Shown here: in pieces, positions 6,777 through 15,704 of the stretch
How positions within the stretch are numbered: position 1 is the stretch's first letter
Layout: the number at the start of each line of letters is the position of its first letter
Assembly (NCBI GenBank): GCA_002364215.1
Contig: DEXQ01000003.1
Coordinates: 43,572-107,571 of the forward strand
Reading direction: 5' to 3'
Length of the DNA: 64,000 bases
From: Aequorivita sp. UBA3180
GTDB taxonomy: Bacteria; Bacteroidota; Bacteroidia; Flavobacteriales; Flavobacteriaceae
Position numbers and translations under genes: made by a program
The notes under the pieces: generated by a model
What the model was told of the DNA's origin: nothing
Seen by the model: only the letters and a program-made list of their open reading frames with translations
The model's database searches: none

Positions 6777-8675
6777 TTAGTAAGCTCGTTCTGGATTTCC
6801 TTCATAAAAATTGATGTAGGCTCTGTTCACAACCCTATTCCCTCCTGCTGTTGGATAGTTTCCGGTAAAATACCAATCCCCAAGATTCTTTGGGCACGCC
6901 TTATGTAAATCATCAACAGATTGAAAGATGAGTTTTACTTTAGCTTTTATATTTTCATCGCTGATTATTTCAGCAATTTTATCTGAAATTTCCTCATCTG
7001 TAAAAGGTGCATAAAGTTTTTTAACGTGATTGATTACCGAAGCATCCTCCAAGGCAACTTGCTCCTTACACTTGTGATAGATTTCTTCCACAACACCATA
7101 TGTTCCTCGATCTTTGTGAAGTTCCAAAGCCGCCTGGAAAGCTACCAAATGCTCCAAGCGCGCCATATCAATTCCATAACAATCCGGATAACGAATTTGA
7201 GGGGCTGAAGAAACTACGACAATCTGCTTGGGATGAAGTCTGTCCAGCATTTTTAAAATACTTTTCTTCAGGGTAGTTCCACGAACAATGCTGTCGTCAA
7301 TAATAACCAAATTATCATCTGTTTTTACAACACCATAAGTAACATCATAAACGTGTGCAACTAAATCATCACGACTGCTATCGTCTGTGATAAACGTTCT
7401 TAGCTTTACATCTTTAATCGCAATCTTTTCTGTGCGTATTTTGTGTGCTTGTATTTGCTGAAGCCGCTCTGTCGTTAATTTCTCTTTTTCATTTAAAATT
7501 GCCTCGTTCTTCTGTTTGTTCAGTTCGTCCTGTGCAGCTTCCAACATTCCGTAAAAGGAAGTTTCGGCGGTATTGGGTATAAAGGAGAACACTGAATTTT
7601 CAGTATCAAAATCTATGGCTTCCAAAATTTTCGGCATTATCAATTTTCCGAGCATTTTTCGCTCTTGATAGATTTCGGCATCGCTTCCGCGGGAAAAATA
7701 AATACGTTCAAAGGAGCAGGATCTTCGCTCTAAAGGAGCTAGAATTTCAGAAAGTTTCATGCTTCCGTCTTTCTTTATGATAAGCGCATTTCCGGGATCC
7801 AATTCTTTCACCTCTTCAAAAGGAACATTAAAAACAGTTTGGATTGCCGGGCGTTCCGAAGCAACCACAATCACTTCATCGTCTTGATAAAAATATGCAG
7901 GACGAATTCCTGCCGGATCACGAAGCACGAAAGAATCGCCATGGCCCAAAAGTCCGGCCATTGCATAACCACCGTCCCAATTGGCGGCAGATTTCCGAAG
8001 AATTTTAGCCACATTCAAGTTTTCGGCAATATAGGGTGAAGCTTCCTGTTTGGTCATTCCTTTTGCCTTTGCTTTTTTGTAAAGTTTACGAACCGCATCG
8101 TCCAAAAAGTGTCCTATCTTTTCCATTACCGTAACGGTATCGGCTTTTTCCTTGGGGTGCATTCCGAGCTTTATGAGATTGTCAAAAAGCTCGTTGGTAT
8201 TGGTCATGTTGAAATTTCCCGCAATTATGAGGTTACGGTGCATCCAATTATTCTGACGCAGAAAAGGATGTACATTTTCAACACTATTTATTCCGAAAGT
8301 ACCGTAGCGAACGTGGCCAAGAAATAATTCGCCTATATACGGAATGTTCTTTTTTTGTGCAGCAACATCATCTTTGTATTCGGGATGCTCCGAAAATTCA
8401 AGATTTATTCGCTCGTTAATCTGCGCAAAAATATCTTGGATGGGTTGCGCAGCATTGGAGCGCACACGGCTAATATAGCGTTCGCCTGGGTTAACGTCCA
8501 GTTTAATGCTAGCAAAACCCGCACCATCCTGCCCGCGGTTGTGCTGCTTTTCCATCATTAAATACATTTTGTTTACACCGTAAAAAGCGGTTCCGTATTT
8601 TTCCTTGTAATACTCCAAGGGCTTCAACAGTCTTACAAGTGCAATTCCACATTCGTGTTTTAAGGCGTCGCTCAT
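6777..8675 (-). CDS. purF: Amidophosphoribosyltransferase (PurF-type), long form
   Basis: A 632-residue class II glutamine amidotransferase fused to a phosphoribosyltransferase, which would convert PRPP and glutamine to phosphoribosylamine, the first step of purine synthesis. The nucleophile cysteine is residue 9 (KHECGIAL), so a short propeptide must be removed. HNRGQDGAG near 45-53 and GHVRYGT belong to the glutaminase part, and VIIDDSIVRGTT near 460 is the PRPP loop. It is about 130 residues longer than classical PurF, with an insert rich in K, E and Q (about residues 375-420) before the PRPP loop. Bacteroidota often carry such a long paralogue, so a second, shorter purF may exist elsewhere. 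It lies downstream of the pfkB terminator. Confidence 0.85.
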   Translation of the reverse strand: MSDALKHECGIALVRLLKPLEYYKEKYGTAFYGVNKMYLMMEKQHNRGQDGAGFASIKLDVNPGERYISRVRSNAAQPIQDIFAQINERINLEFSEHPEYKDDVAAQKKNIPYIGELFLGHVRYGTFGINSVENVHPFLRQNNWMHRNLIIAGNFNMTNTNELFDNLIKLGMHPKEKADTVTVMEKIGHFLDDAVRKLYKKAKAKGMTKQEASPYIAENLNVAKILRKSAANWDGGYAMAGLLGHGDSFVLRDPAGIRPAYFYQDDEVIVVASERPAIQTVFNVPFEEVKELDPGNALIIKKDGSMKLSEILAPLERRSCSFERIYFSRGSDAEIYQERKMLGKLIMPKILEAIDFDTENSVFSFIPNTAETSFYGMLEAAQDELNKQKNEAILNEKEKLTTERLQQIQAHKIRTEKIAIKDVKLRTFITDDSSRDDLVAHVYDVTYGVVKTDDNLVIIDDSIVRGTTLKKSILKMLDRLHPKQIVVVSSAPQIRYPDCYGIDMARLEHLVAFQAALELHKDRGTYGVVEEIYHKCKEQVALEDASVINHVKKLYAPFTDEEISDKIAEIISDENIKAKVKLIFQSVDDLHKACPKNLGDWYFTGNYPTAGGNRVVNRAYINFYEGNPERAY

Positions 8676-8702
8676 ATTTTTTCTGAAACTATATAAATGT
8701 AC

Positions 8703-8728
8703 AAAAAACGCCCTGAAATTTCAGGGCG
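8703..8728 (-). terminator. Terminator of the PfkB kinase gene
   Basis: A perfect 20-base palindrome, CGCCCTGAAA/TTTCAGGGCG, followed on the minus strand by a T6 tract. It lies between the kinase stop (8734) and the purF start (8675). Confidence 0.9.
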
Positions 8729-8733
8729 CGTAT

Positions 8734-9657
8734 TTAGGTTAATTTGATGTCAAATTGTGTTAAGCTCTTAAATTGCTGCAAGCGCTGGTGAACTTCACCG
8801 TTTGAAAGCTGAAGCAATCTTTCGGGTCCAAATTTTTCCACACAGAACGAAGCAAGCGCCGAACCATTTATAATGGCATTCTTCATATTATCATAACTGT
8901 AATCGCCGGTTTTTGCCAAATAGCCCGTAAAGCCTCCAGCAAAAGTGTCGCCAGCACCAGTTGGGTCAAAAACCTCTTCCAGAGGAAGCGCAGGCGCAAA
9001 GAAAACATCGTCATTTCCAAAAAGTAATGCCCCGTGTTCTCCTTTTTTTATTACAACATATTTCGGGCCCATCTCCATAATTTTAGCTGCTGCCTTTACC
9101 AAAGAATATTCGCCGGAAAGTTGTCTTGCCTCTTCATCATTTATGGTAATTACATCTACTTTTGCAATTACTTGCATTAAATCTTCCAAGGCGCTGTCCA
9201 TCCAAAAATTCATGGTATCCAACACAATCAGTTTTGGCGAATCCATCTGCTCAATTACGCCCAATTGGACGAGCGGATGCAGGTTTCCTAACATAACCAC
9301 TTCGGCATCGCGATATTCTTCGGAAACTTTTGGGTTGAAATCGGCAAGTACGTTCAAATCTGTTATCAAGGTATCGCGGGTATTCATATCATTGTGATAT
9401 TTTCCGCTCCAAAAGAAAGTTTTTCCTTCCTCAACGACTTCAAGCCCTGAAATGTCCATTCCTTTTTCCTCAAGCATTTGTAAATCTTCCTTAGGAAAAT
9501 CACCGCCCACTATGGAAACTATTGCGCCATCCACCTTAAATTGCGAAGCTGCCAAACCTATATAGGTAGCGGCACCGCCAAGAATTTTATCGGTTTTGCC
9601 AAATGGGGTTTCAATAGCATCAAAAGCTACGGTGCCAACGATTACGAGTTTGCTCAT
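8734..9657 (-). CDS. PfkB family carbohydrate/nucleoside kinase
   Basis: A 307-residue ribokinase-fold kinase. The N-terminal GGAATYIGLAASQF matches the substrate glycine motif, and DPTGAGDTFAGGF near 245-257 is the C-terminal signature with the catalytic aspartate. It phosphorylates a sugar or nucleoside with ATP; the substrate cannot be read from the sequence, and family members adjacent to purine genes are often called adenosine kinase-like. It is cytoplasmic and has its own -7 box (9679) and terminator, so it is probably monocistronic. Confidence 0.85.
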   Translation of the reverse strand: MSKLVIVGTVAFDAIETPFGKTDKILGGAATYIGLAASQFKVDGAIVSIVGGDFPKEDLQMLEEKGMDISGLEVVEEGKTFFWSGKYHNDMNTRDTLITDLNVLADFNPKVSEEYRDAEVVMLGNLHPLVQLGVIEQMDSPKLIVLDTMNFWMDSALEDLMQVIAKVDVITINDEEARQLSGEYSLVKAAAKIMEMGPKYVVIKKGEHGALLFGNDDVFFAPALPLEEVFDPTGAGDTFAGGFTGYLAKTGDYSYDNMKNAIINGSALASFCVEKFGPERLLQLSNGEVHQRLQQFKSLTQFDIKLT

Positions 9658-9678
9658 AAAGGATTTTTAAAGAGGGTG

Positions 9679-9686
9679 CAAATTTA
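9679..9686 (-). promoter_or_regulatory. -7 box of the PfkB kinase gene
   Basis: TAAATTTG on the minus strand, 22 bases upstream of the start codon; exact TAnnTTTG. No -33 TTTG at the usual distance. Confidence 0.45.
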
Positions 9687-9804
9687 ATCAATTATTTACA
9701 ATTCTAAGGGTTTATAAAGCCGAAGAAATATCACTTGAGTATTTAAATCAGAAAACATGGTAAATTAAAAAATTGTAAATTCCGAAACTTTTAATTGCCT
9801 TTAA

Positions 9805-11397
9805 ATGAAAAACTTATATTTTCTGGTTTCTTTCTTTTTGTTTTTTCAATTTATACATTCCCAGGAAGGGGTTCCTTTTAAAGAAAACAAACAATTATAT
9901 ATTCGGGGAAATTCAATTCTTATAGGGAACAACATTTTAGGAGATGATGCAACAGAACCACTGATGGATAATACCATTGCCAACGATATTGTAAAAATGG
10001 AATACATAGACGTGGACAATGATGAAACAACATTCAGTTCGAGTGAAGCTAGCATAAATAATCTGCCTAAAAATTTAAGGATTGCACACGCAGCCCTTTA
10101 TTGGTGTGGATTGTATCCCTCTGAAAAAAGCGCATTACGTAAATCTGGCAATAGAATGATCCATGTGGGCCGCGGTGAAAGGAATCCGGCAATCAATTCA
10201 ATATTGTTTAAAACACCCAATGGGGCTTATGAAACCCTAAACGGGAGGGTTATTTTCGACAGCTATGGCACTGAGGTTTTTACAACCAATTCACCCTATG
10301 TTTGCTATGCCGATGTAACATCAAAACTTCAGAATCTTGCATCAATAAATGGCACTTATACCATTGCAAATATTAAAGCTACCGAAGGTGAAATTTCAGG
10401 AGGTGGCTCTGCAGGTTGGCTTTTGTATATTGTGTATGAAGATGCTTCGGAAAGTTCTAAATATTTCACAACTTACAATGGTTTGGTAGAAGTGAATAAA
10501 GAAGCTGTAGAATTAACTTTTAGGGATTTTAAAAGCAAAGAAGAAGGCATAGTCAATACCACAATCGCACTCGGAGCCATGGAAGGTGACCGAAAGATAA
10601 AGACAGATGAGGTTTCAATATTTGACAAAAAAATAGGGAGTTTTAAACCTTTAAGTAACAAAGTAAGGGAAGAAAAAAACTTTTTCAATAGCTCGATCAC
10701 TATGGGTGATGAATTCTTTACAGGTAGAAACCCCAACAGTACCAACACACTTGGTTTTGATTTGTTGAAAATGGAAATACCGAACCCGAACAACGAGCTT
10801 TTGGACAATGCCACTACCCAAGCCAATCTGCAGTTTCAAGCTAAGGCAGACCGCTTTTATCTGTTTTTTGTAGCGTTTGAAACTGAAATAAACAAGGAAT
10901 TTTTGGAGGAGAAGACAAAGACTGTAAACGATACTATAATTAACGAATCTGTAATTGTAGAAATTTTAGAGCCAATTGAGGAAGAACCGATAAATACAGT
11001 TATTTTAACTAAAAAAAAGGAAACCAAGCCTATTCAAAATAACACTCCCGCAATTAAAAAGCCGAAAGAAAATGTAACTCCCAAAAAACCTATTGTGCTT
11101 TCAGAAGAAGACAAAATAAAGAAAGAAGTTAGAATTCAATCAATGTCGGTTCCTGGCTTGGCCTCAGGATATTATCTAGTTACGAATGTTTTCTCCGTAA
11201 AAGAAAATGCTTTAAAATGGTCACAATTTTTAACCGAAAAAAGCTACCGTCCACAAACTTTTATCAATTCCAGAAACAATTGGAACTATGTATATGTTGC
11301 AGACAATAAAGCCTTAAAGCCAGTTTACGAAAAGTGGAAAGAATATAAGGGCTTTGAATATTTTAAGGAAATCTGGATTATGAAAATTAACCTTTAA
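9805..11397 (+). CDS. Secreted protein with beta-rich domain and C-terminal SPOR domain
   Basis: 530 residues beginning with a signal peptide (about 1-19, ending FIHSQ). Residues 20-345 form one beta-rich domain with motifs such as AALYWCGLYP, YVCYADVTS and GGSAGWLLYIVYED; similar stretches occur at the N-terminus of large secreted flavobacterial surface proteins. Residues about 350-440 are a Lys/Glu/Pro-rich linker. Residues 445-530 (SGYYLVTNVFSVKENALKWSQFL...YVYVADN) look like a SPOR fold that binds denuded peptidoglycan. The pairing suggests an envelope protein anchored to the cell wall. No T9SS C-terminal sorting signal is evident. Function unknown. Confidence 0.75.
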   Translation: MKNLYFLVSFFLFFQFIHSQEGVPFKENKQLYIRGNSILIGNNILGDDATEPLMDNTIANDIVKMEYIDVDNDETTFSSSEASINNLPKNLRIAHAALYWCGLYPSEKSALRKSGNRMIHVGRGERNPAINSILFKTPNGAYETLNGRVIFDSYGTEVFTTNSPYVCYADVTSKLQNLASINGTYTIANIKATEGEISGGGSAGWLLYIVYEDASESSKYFTTYNGLVEVNKEAVELTFRDFKSKEEGIVNTTIALGAMEGDRKIKTDEVSIFDKKIGSFKPLSNKVREEKNFFNSSITMGDEFFTGRNPNSTNTLGFDLLKMEIPNPNNELLDNATTQANLQFQAKADRFYLFFVAFETEINKEFLEEKTKTVNDTIINESVIVEILEPIEEEPINTVILTKKKETKPIQNNTPAIKKPKENVTPKKPIVLSEEDKIKKEVRIQSMSVPGLASGYYLVTNVFSVKENALKWSQFLTEKSYRPQTFINSRNNWNYVYVADNKALKPVYEKWKEYKGFEYFKEIWIMKINL

Positions 11398-11412
11398 GAA
11401 TTGCAAATAAAA

Positions 11413-12045
11413 TTACTTCCGCCCAAAATCCGCAGGAATTTCTCCCCAGGCTTTGGTTTCCCATTTTACGATTTTTGTTTCGTATTTATTGGTTTTGAGC
11501 CAGTTTTCGGCACGTGCAACCAATTCAAACAACGCTTTGTTTTTTGCAGATTGCTTCAGTTTTGTGTTGCACTTTTTCTTTTTCACCCAGCCCATCGCAA
11601 TGCGCGAATCAGTATAGATAATTCTATCGCTTCCCTTTTTTTGAAGAAAAGCCAAACCGTGTACAAGTGCCAAAAATTCCCCGATATTATTGGTGCCTTG
11701 TTGAAATGGCCCTTGATGAAATAATTGCTTGTGTGTTTGTGTATCAACCCCACGATATTCCATTTTTCCGGGATTGCCGCTAGAAGCTGCGTCAACAGCA
11801 ATGGAATACAGATTTGGTTCGCCTATTTTTTGAAGTTGTTCTTTGGAAAGTATTTTTTTTACAGTTTTCCCTTTATAATCTGCATATTCTTTATTGTATG
11901 CTTTTTTCGCTTCCTCAAAAGTCTCGAAACTTTTGTATTGGGCGCCTTTCACGCCATCAATGGATCGTTTGCATTCCTTCCAACTGCCAAAAATACCAGC
12001 GGGATTGCCGAACCAAACCACGTAAAATTTTTGTTTTTTAGCCAT
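11413..12045 (-). CDS. rnhA: Ribonuclease H with N-terminal viroplasmin (hybrid-binding) domain
   Basis: About 210 residues. The N-terminal 50 (KFYVVWFGNPAGIFGSWKEC...KSFETFEEAKKAY) are a caulimovirus-viroplasmin domain that binds RNA-DNA hybrids. The rest is an RNase H1 fold with the acidic residues in VDAASSGNPG, TNNIGEFLAL and IYTDSRIAMGW. It would cleave RNA in RNA-DNA hybrids. I chose the start at 12045 (MAKKQKF), which overlaps the end of purN by 8 bases; an alternative start six codons upstream (12063) is possible. It is co-transcribed with purN and converges with the SPOR gene. Confidence 0.9.
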   Translation of the reverse strand: MAKKQKFYVVWFGNPAGIFGSWKECKRSIDGVKGAQYKSFETFEEAKKAYNKEYADYKGKTVKKILSKEQLQKIGEPNLYSIAVDAASSGNPGKMEYRGVDTQTHKQLFHQGPFQQGTNNIGEFLALVHGLAFLQKKGSDRIIYTDSRIAMGWVKKKKCNTKLKQSAKNKALFELVARAENWLKTNKYETKIVKWETKAWGEIPADFGRK

Positions 12046-12610
12046 CGCGAAGTACTTCTTCAATTATTTTCGGAAACCACTCGTGTTCCAATTTATGTAT
12101 CTTTTCAGCAACTGTTTCTGGCGTTTCTTTTTCTGAAAGGGTTACTTTTTTTTGTGAAATAATTGCGCCTTCGTCATAATTTTCATCCACATAATGGATG
12201 GTTATTCCTGTTTCGGCTTCTTTATTTTTTACAACAGCCTCGTGCACAAAACTGCCGTACATTCCCTTGCCGCCGTATTTTGGCAGCAATGCCGGGTGAA
12301 TATTAATCACTTTATTTGGAAATTCATTGAGTATAATCTCTGGGAATTTCAGTAGAAAACCCGCCAAAACAATGATGTCTGGCTTGATTTCCTTTAAAAC
12401 TTTTAAAGTTCCTTCTTTAGAAAATAATTCCTCTTTTGTGAAAGAATCTGCTTTAACTTTAAGTTTTTCAGCACGTTCCAAAACTTTGGCATCCTTCTTG
12501 TTTGAGAGGACGCGAACGACCTCGGCAAATTGGGTTCGTTGAAAGTATTTAATAATGTTCTCTGCATTGGTACCACTACCCGACGCAAAAATTACGATCC
12601 GCTTCTTCAT
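12038..12610 (-). CDS. purN: Phosphoribosylglycinamide formyltransferase
   Basis: About 190 residues, the usual size for PurN, which transfers a formyl group from 10-formyl-THF to GAR in purine synthesis. FASGSGTNAENI at the N-terminus binds the phosphate. NIHPALLPKYGGKGMYG holds the catalytic asparagine and histidine, and HYVDENYDEG carries the catalytic aspartate. Start at 12610 (MKKRIVIF) fits the family better than the in-frame start at 12622. It is the first gene of a two-gene operon with rnhA, driven by a TACTTTTG promoter at 12659, and is divergent from acpP. Confidence 0.92.
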   Translation of the reverse strand: MKKRIVIFASGSGTNAENIIKYFQRTQFAEVVRVLSNKKDAKVLERAEKLKVKADSFTKEELFSKEGTLKVLKEIKPDIIVLAGFLLKFPEIILNEFPNKVINIHPALLPKYGGKGMYGSFVHEAVVKNKEAETGITIHYVDENYDEGAIISQKKVTLSEKETPETVAEKIHKLEHEWFPKIIEEVLRDG

Positions 12611-12658
12611 TCCCGTTTCCAAAAGTTTTTCTCGAAGTAAATATTAACAAATAAAACA

Positions 12659-12694
12659 CAAAAGTAAGGCAATAGGGTTTTACTTCGCCCAAAA
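12659..12694 (-). promoter_or_regulatory. Promoter of purN-rnhA
   Basis: On the minus strand TTTTG (12690-12694) is followed after 23 bases by TACTTTTG (12659-12666). Both elements match the Bacteroidota housekeeping promoter, with the spacer at the long end. Confidence 0.6.
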
Positions 12695-12794
12695 TTGTTT
12701 AAATTGGTTTTCCCAATTTTGTTTTAATGTGAAATTTTTAAAACTATCAAAGGCACATTTTTAACATTAAATGGTGATTTCAATTAAAATATTT

Positions 12795-12802
12795 TATTTT
12801 TG
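12795..12802 (+). promoter_or_regulatory. -7 box of the acpP-fabF-rnc operon
   Basis: TATTTTTG, exact TAnnTTTG, 32 bases before the acpP start. No clear TTTG at -33. Confidence 0.5.
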
Positions 12803-12834
12803 CCACTTATAATTAAATTTAAAAATCAAGAATT

Positions 12835-13068
12835 ATGTCAGACATTGCATCACGAGTAAAAGCGATTATCGTAGACAAATTAGGTGTAGACGAAAACGAA
12901 GTTGTAAACGAAGCGAGCTTCACTAACGACTTAGGAGCAGACTCCCTAGATACGGTAGAGCTTATCATGGAATTTGAAAAAGAATTTGATATCCAGATTC
13001 CGGACGACCAAGCTGAAAACATTGCCACTGTTGGTCAAGCAATTTCCTATATAGAAGCAGCAAAATAA
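12835..13068 (+). CDS. acpP: Acyl carrier protein
   Basis: A 77-residue acidic helical protein that carries fatty acyl chains on a 4'-phosphopantetheine arm. Ser37 in GADSLDTVEL is the attachment site. Length and the pattern of acidic residues are canonical. It is the first gene of acpP-fabF-rnc, with fabF starting 10 bases after its stop. Confidence 0.97.
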   Translation: MSDIASRVKAIIVDKLGVDENEVVNEASFTNDLGADSLDTVELIMEFEKEFDIQIPDDQAENIATVGQAISYIEAAK

Positions 13069-13078
13069 CCATTCTTCT

Positions 13079-14332
13079 ATGGAATTAAAGCGAGTTGTAG
13101 TTACAGGCCTTGGTGCCCTTACCCCTATTGGCAACAATATTGAACAATATTGGGATGGCCTCGTTAATGGGAAAAGCGGCTGTGCGCCCATAACGTATTT
13201 TGATACTGAAAAGTTCAAAACAAAATTCGCTTGCGAATTGAAGAATTTCAACGCAGAAGATCATTTTGACAGGAAAGAAGCCCGAAAACTTGACCGTTTT
13301 GCCCAGTATGCCCTTGTATCTTCAGACGAAGCGATACAAGATGCCGGAATAAACCTCGACGAGGTTGATAAATTTCGTGTTGGCGTAATTTGGGGAGCCG
13401 GAATTGGTGGGTTGGAAACTTTTCAAGATGAAGTAATAAACTTTGCAGAAGGGGATGGAACACCTCGTTTCAACCCCTTCTTTATTCCAAAAATGATTGC
13501 GGACATTGCCCCCGGAAACATTTCCATAAAGCACGGTTTTATGGGGCCAAACTATACAACTGTATCGGCCTGTGCCTCCTCTGCCAATGCAATGATAGAT
13601 GCACTAAACTATATACGTTTAGGCCATTGTGATGTTATTGTAACCGGCGGTAGCGAAGCAGCTGTAACCATTGCTGGTATGGGCGGTTTTAACGCAATGC
13701 ACGCCCTTTCTACACGTAACGATAGTCCAGAAACGGCCTCGCGTCCATTTGATGCCACCCGTGACGGTTTTGTTTTGGGGGAAGGTGCTGGCGCATTAAT
13801 TCTTGAGGAATACGAACACGCAAAAAAGCGTGGCGCAAAAATTTATGCCGAAGTTGTGGGCGGTGGTATGAGCAGCGATGCTTACCATATGACGGCGCCG
13901 CATCCTGACGGAATTGGCGTAGAGCGTGTAATGCTGAACACCCTGCGCGATGCCAATATGAGCCCGAATGAAGTGGATGCCATAAACACCCACGGAACCT
14001 CAACCCCACTTGGCGACGTTGCCGAATTGAAAGCGATTGTAAATGTTTTTGGCGAACATGCCAAGGACATCAATATCAATTCAACAAAATCTATGACCGG
14101 CCACCTTCTGGGCGCTGCCGGCGCTATTGAAGCCATTGCCTCTATTTTGGCAATGAAACACGGGATTGTTCCACCTACCATTAACCATACTACGGTAGAT
14201 GAAAACATAGATCCTTCTTTAAACCTTACCTTAAACAAGGCTCAAAAACGCGACATAAAAGTGGCGATGAGTAATACCTTTGGGTTTGGTGGGCACAATG
14301 CTTGTGTGCTTTTTAAAAAACTTGATGCCTAA
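13079..14332 (+). CDS. fabF: 3-oxoacyl-[acyl-carrier-protein] synthase II
   Basis: A 417-residue condensing enzyme that elongates acyl-ACP with malonyl-ACP. The catalytic triad is visible: Cys165 in VSACASSANAM, a histidine in NTHGTSTPLGD near 305, and a histidine in KSMTGHLLGAAGA near 341. Full length, with no signal or membrane segment. It stands between acpP and rnc as in most Bacteroidota. Confidence 0.97.
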   Translation: MELKRVVVTGLGALTPIGNNIEQYWDGLVNGKSGCAPITYFDTEKFKTKFACELKNFNAEDHFDRKEARKLDRFAQYALVSSDEAIQDAGINLDEVDKFRVGVIWGAGIGGLETFQDEVINFAEGDGTPRFNPFFIPKMIADIAPGNISIKHGFMGPNYTTVSACASSANAMIDALNYIRLGHCDVIVTGGSEAAVTIAGMGGFNAMHALSTRNDSPETASRPFDATRDGFVLGEGAGALILEEYEHAKKRGAKIYAEVVGGGMSSDAYHMTAPHPDGIGVERVMLNTLRDANMSPNEVDAINTHGTSTPLGDVAELKAIVNVFGEHAKDININSTKSMTGHLLGAAGAIEAIASILAMKHGIVPPTINHTTVDENIDPSLNLTLNKAQKRDIKVAMSNTFGFGGHNACVLFKKLDA

Positions 14333-14340
14333 AATAATTA

Positions 14341-15084
14341 ATGGCCTCCATTAAAAACATATTTTCTTCCCGTTCAGACAAAAACGGGGAATTTTCCAAT
14401 TCCCTAAAAAAAATATTGGGGTTCAAGCCCAAAGACCTTTCCATTTACGAGACCGCTTTCACACATCGTTCTACCAACGAAAAAAATACCAGTGGCCAAC
14501 CGCAAAATTATGAACGGCTCGAGTTTTTAGGTGATGCTATGCTAGGTGCCGTAATTGCTGCACATTTGTTTAAAAAAGTTCCCGGAGGTAACGAGGGTTA
14601 TTTGACAAAAATGCGTAGCAAGGTTGTAAGCCGCGAACATTTGAACGAGTTGGGCCGTGACCTTCAATTGGTGAAATTTCTTAAAACCACCATTCCCACG
14701 CAACAATTTAGCGGAAATATTTACGGAAACGTTTTTGAAGCTTTGGTGGGAGCCATTTATTTGGATCGCGGTTTTAAGTATTGTGAAAAGTTCATTCAAA
14801 AAAGGGTCATAAAACCGTATGTGGACATCAAAAAACTGGAGGGAAAGGTAATAAGCTACAAAAGCCTTTTTATTGAATGGTGCCAAAAACACAAAAAACA
14901 GTTCAATTTTGAAATTTATGAAGACAACGGCAAAGATGAATTGAAACATTTCGCCGTTCGATTAAAGCTTGAAGATGAAGTAGTAGCAAAAGCAAGAGCT
15001 ACTTCAAAAAAGAAAGCCGAGGAACGTGCTGCCAAAAGAGCTTTTTACAAACTTCAAATCAAGGTTGATTCAGAAAAACCTTAG
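14341..15084 (+). CDS. rnc: Ribonuclease III
   Basis: 247 residues. The RNase III domain (about 20-165) has the signature ERLEFLGDAMLGAVIA with the acidic metal ligands, and the second acidic cluster near GNVFEALVGAIYLD. A double-stranded RNA-binding domain follows (about 170-240, ending KKKAEERAAKRAFYKL). It cuts double-stranded RNA in rRNA and mRNA processing. It starts 8 bases after the fabF stop, so it is in the same operon. It could also process sRNA-mRNA duplexes such as the one proposed for 6590 and 39197; that is inference. Confidence 0.96.
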   Translation: MASIKNIFSSRSDKNGEFSNSLKKILGFKPKDLSIYETAFTHRSTNEKNTSGQPQNYERLEFLGDAMLGAVIAAHLFKKVPGGNEGYLTKMRSKVVSREHLNELGRDLQLVKFLKTTIPTQQFSGNIYGNVFEALVGAIYLDRGFKYCEKFIQKRVIKPYVDIKKLEGKVISYKSLFIEWCQKHKKQFNFEIYEDNGKDELKHFAVRLKLEDEVVAKARATSKKKAEERAAKRAFYKLQIKVDSEKP

Positions 15085-15157
15085 CTCCCAAAAGTTATTT
15101 TTCTATCAAATTTAACGATAGCAACCACGTTGTTTAGTTAATCCCTTTAAAGTTGCC

Positions 15158-15165
15158 TATTTTTG
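15158..15165 (+). promoter_or_regulatory. -7 box ahead of the IPExxxVDY-pyk pair
   Basis: TATTTTTG, exact TAnnTTTG. It argues against translation starting at the in-frame ATG at 15153 and supports the start at 15213. A TTG at 15130 sits 25 bases upstream, slightly too far. Confidence 0.45.
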
Positions 15166-15212
15166 TAATGCTGTCATCAATAGTATCAACAGTAACAACA
15201 GCATCAAAAAAA

Positions 15213-15704
15213 ATGGCAAATCATAAATTGATCTTTGATGAAAATTTTGAAGAGCCCTACACGCTCATTGCCATTCATTGCAGTGAAGAGGCTTACAAAA
15301 TGGCCTATTTAATGAACAGTCACTTAAACTTGAGGTTAAAAAGAAAACAAACCGACCTCGATTTTTCAACAGAGGGTTTGCTGATAACATTTCCGCTATA
15401 TGATTTTGAAGACGTTCATAAATACACACATTTTTACCTTATAGCCAACAAATGCAAGTCGGTTGAAGCGGGTTTGCAAAGTTCCGGCGGCTTATTTGCT
15501 GAAATGGTTTCAGAAAAATCCACGGTTCACTATCTGCTTCCCGAATTTAAAAAGGTAGATTTTTTTCTGAAAATTTACTCAGATTTTGACACCGTGCCCC
15601 TGCGAAAATTTCTTTCAGAAATTAACGAAATAAAACAGATCATTTCTGCCTATATCGTAGAAACTGACCACATAAAATCTAAGAACAATTTAATTTTCGA
15701 CTAA
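15213..15704 (+). CDS. IPExxxVDY family protein
   Basis: About 163 residues, a small Bacteroidota-specific family of unknown function found between rnc and pyk. The name-giving motif appears here as LLPEFKKVDFFLKI near the middle. There is no signal peptide or membrane segment. I chose the start MANHKLIF at 15213 because a -7 box overlaps the earlier in-frame ATG at 15153. Its stop codon is directly followed by the pyk ATG, so the two are translated from one message. Confidence 0.85.
   Translation: MANHKLIFDENFEEPYTLIAIHCSEEAYKMAYLMNSHLNLRLKRKQTDLDFSTEGLLITFPLYDFEDVHKYTHFYLIANKCKSVEAGLQSSGGLFAEMVSEKSTVHYLLPEFKKVDFFLKIYSDFDTVPLRKFLSEINEIKQIISAYIVETDHIKSKNNLIFD

Noticed and set aside
11401..12162. 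Plus-strand open frames of 107 and 145 residues over rnhA and purN
   Set aside because: Antisense shadows of two well-recognised genes with complete motifs.
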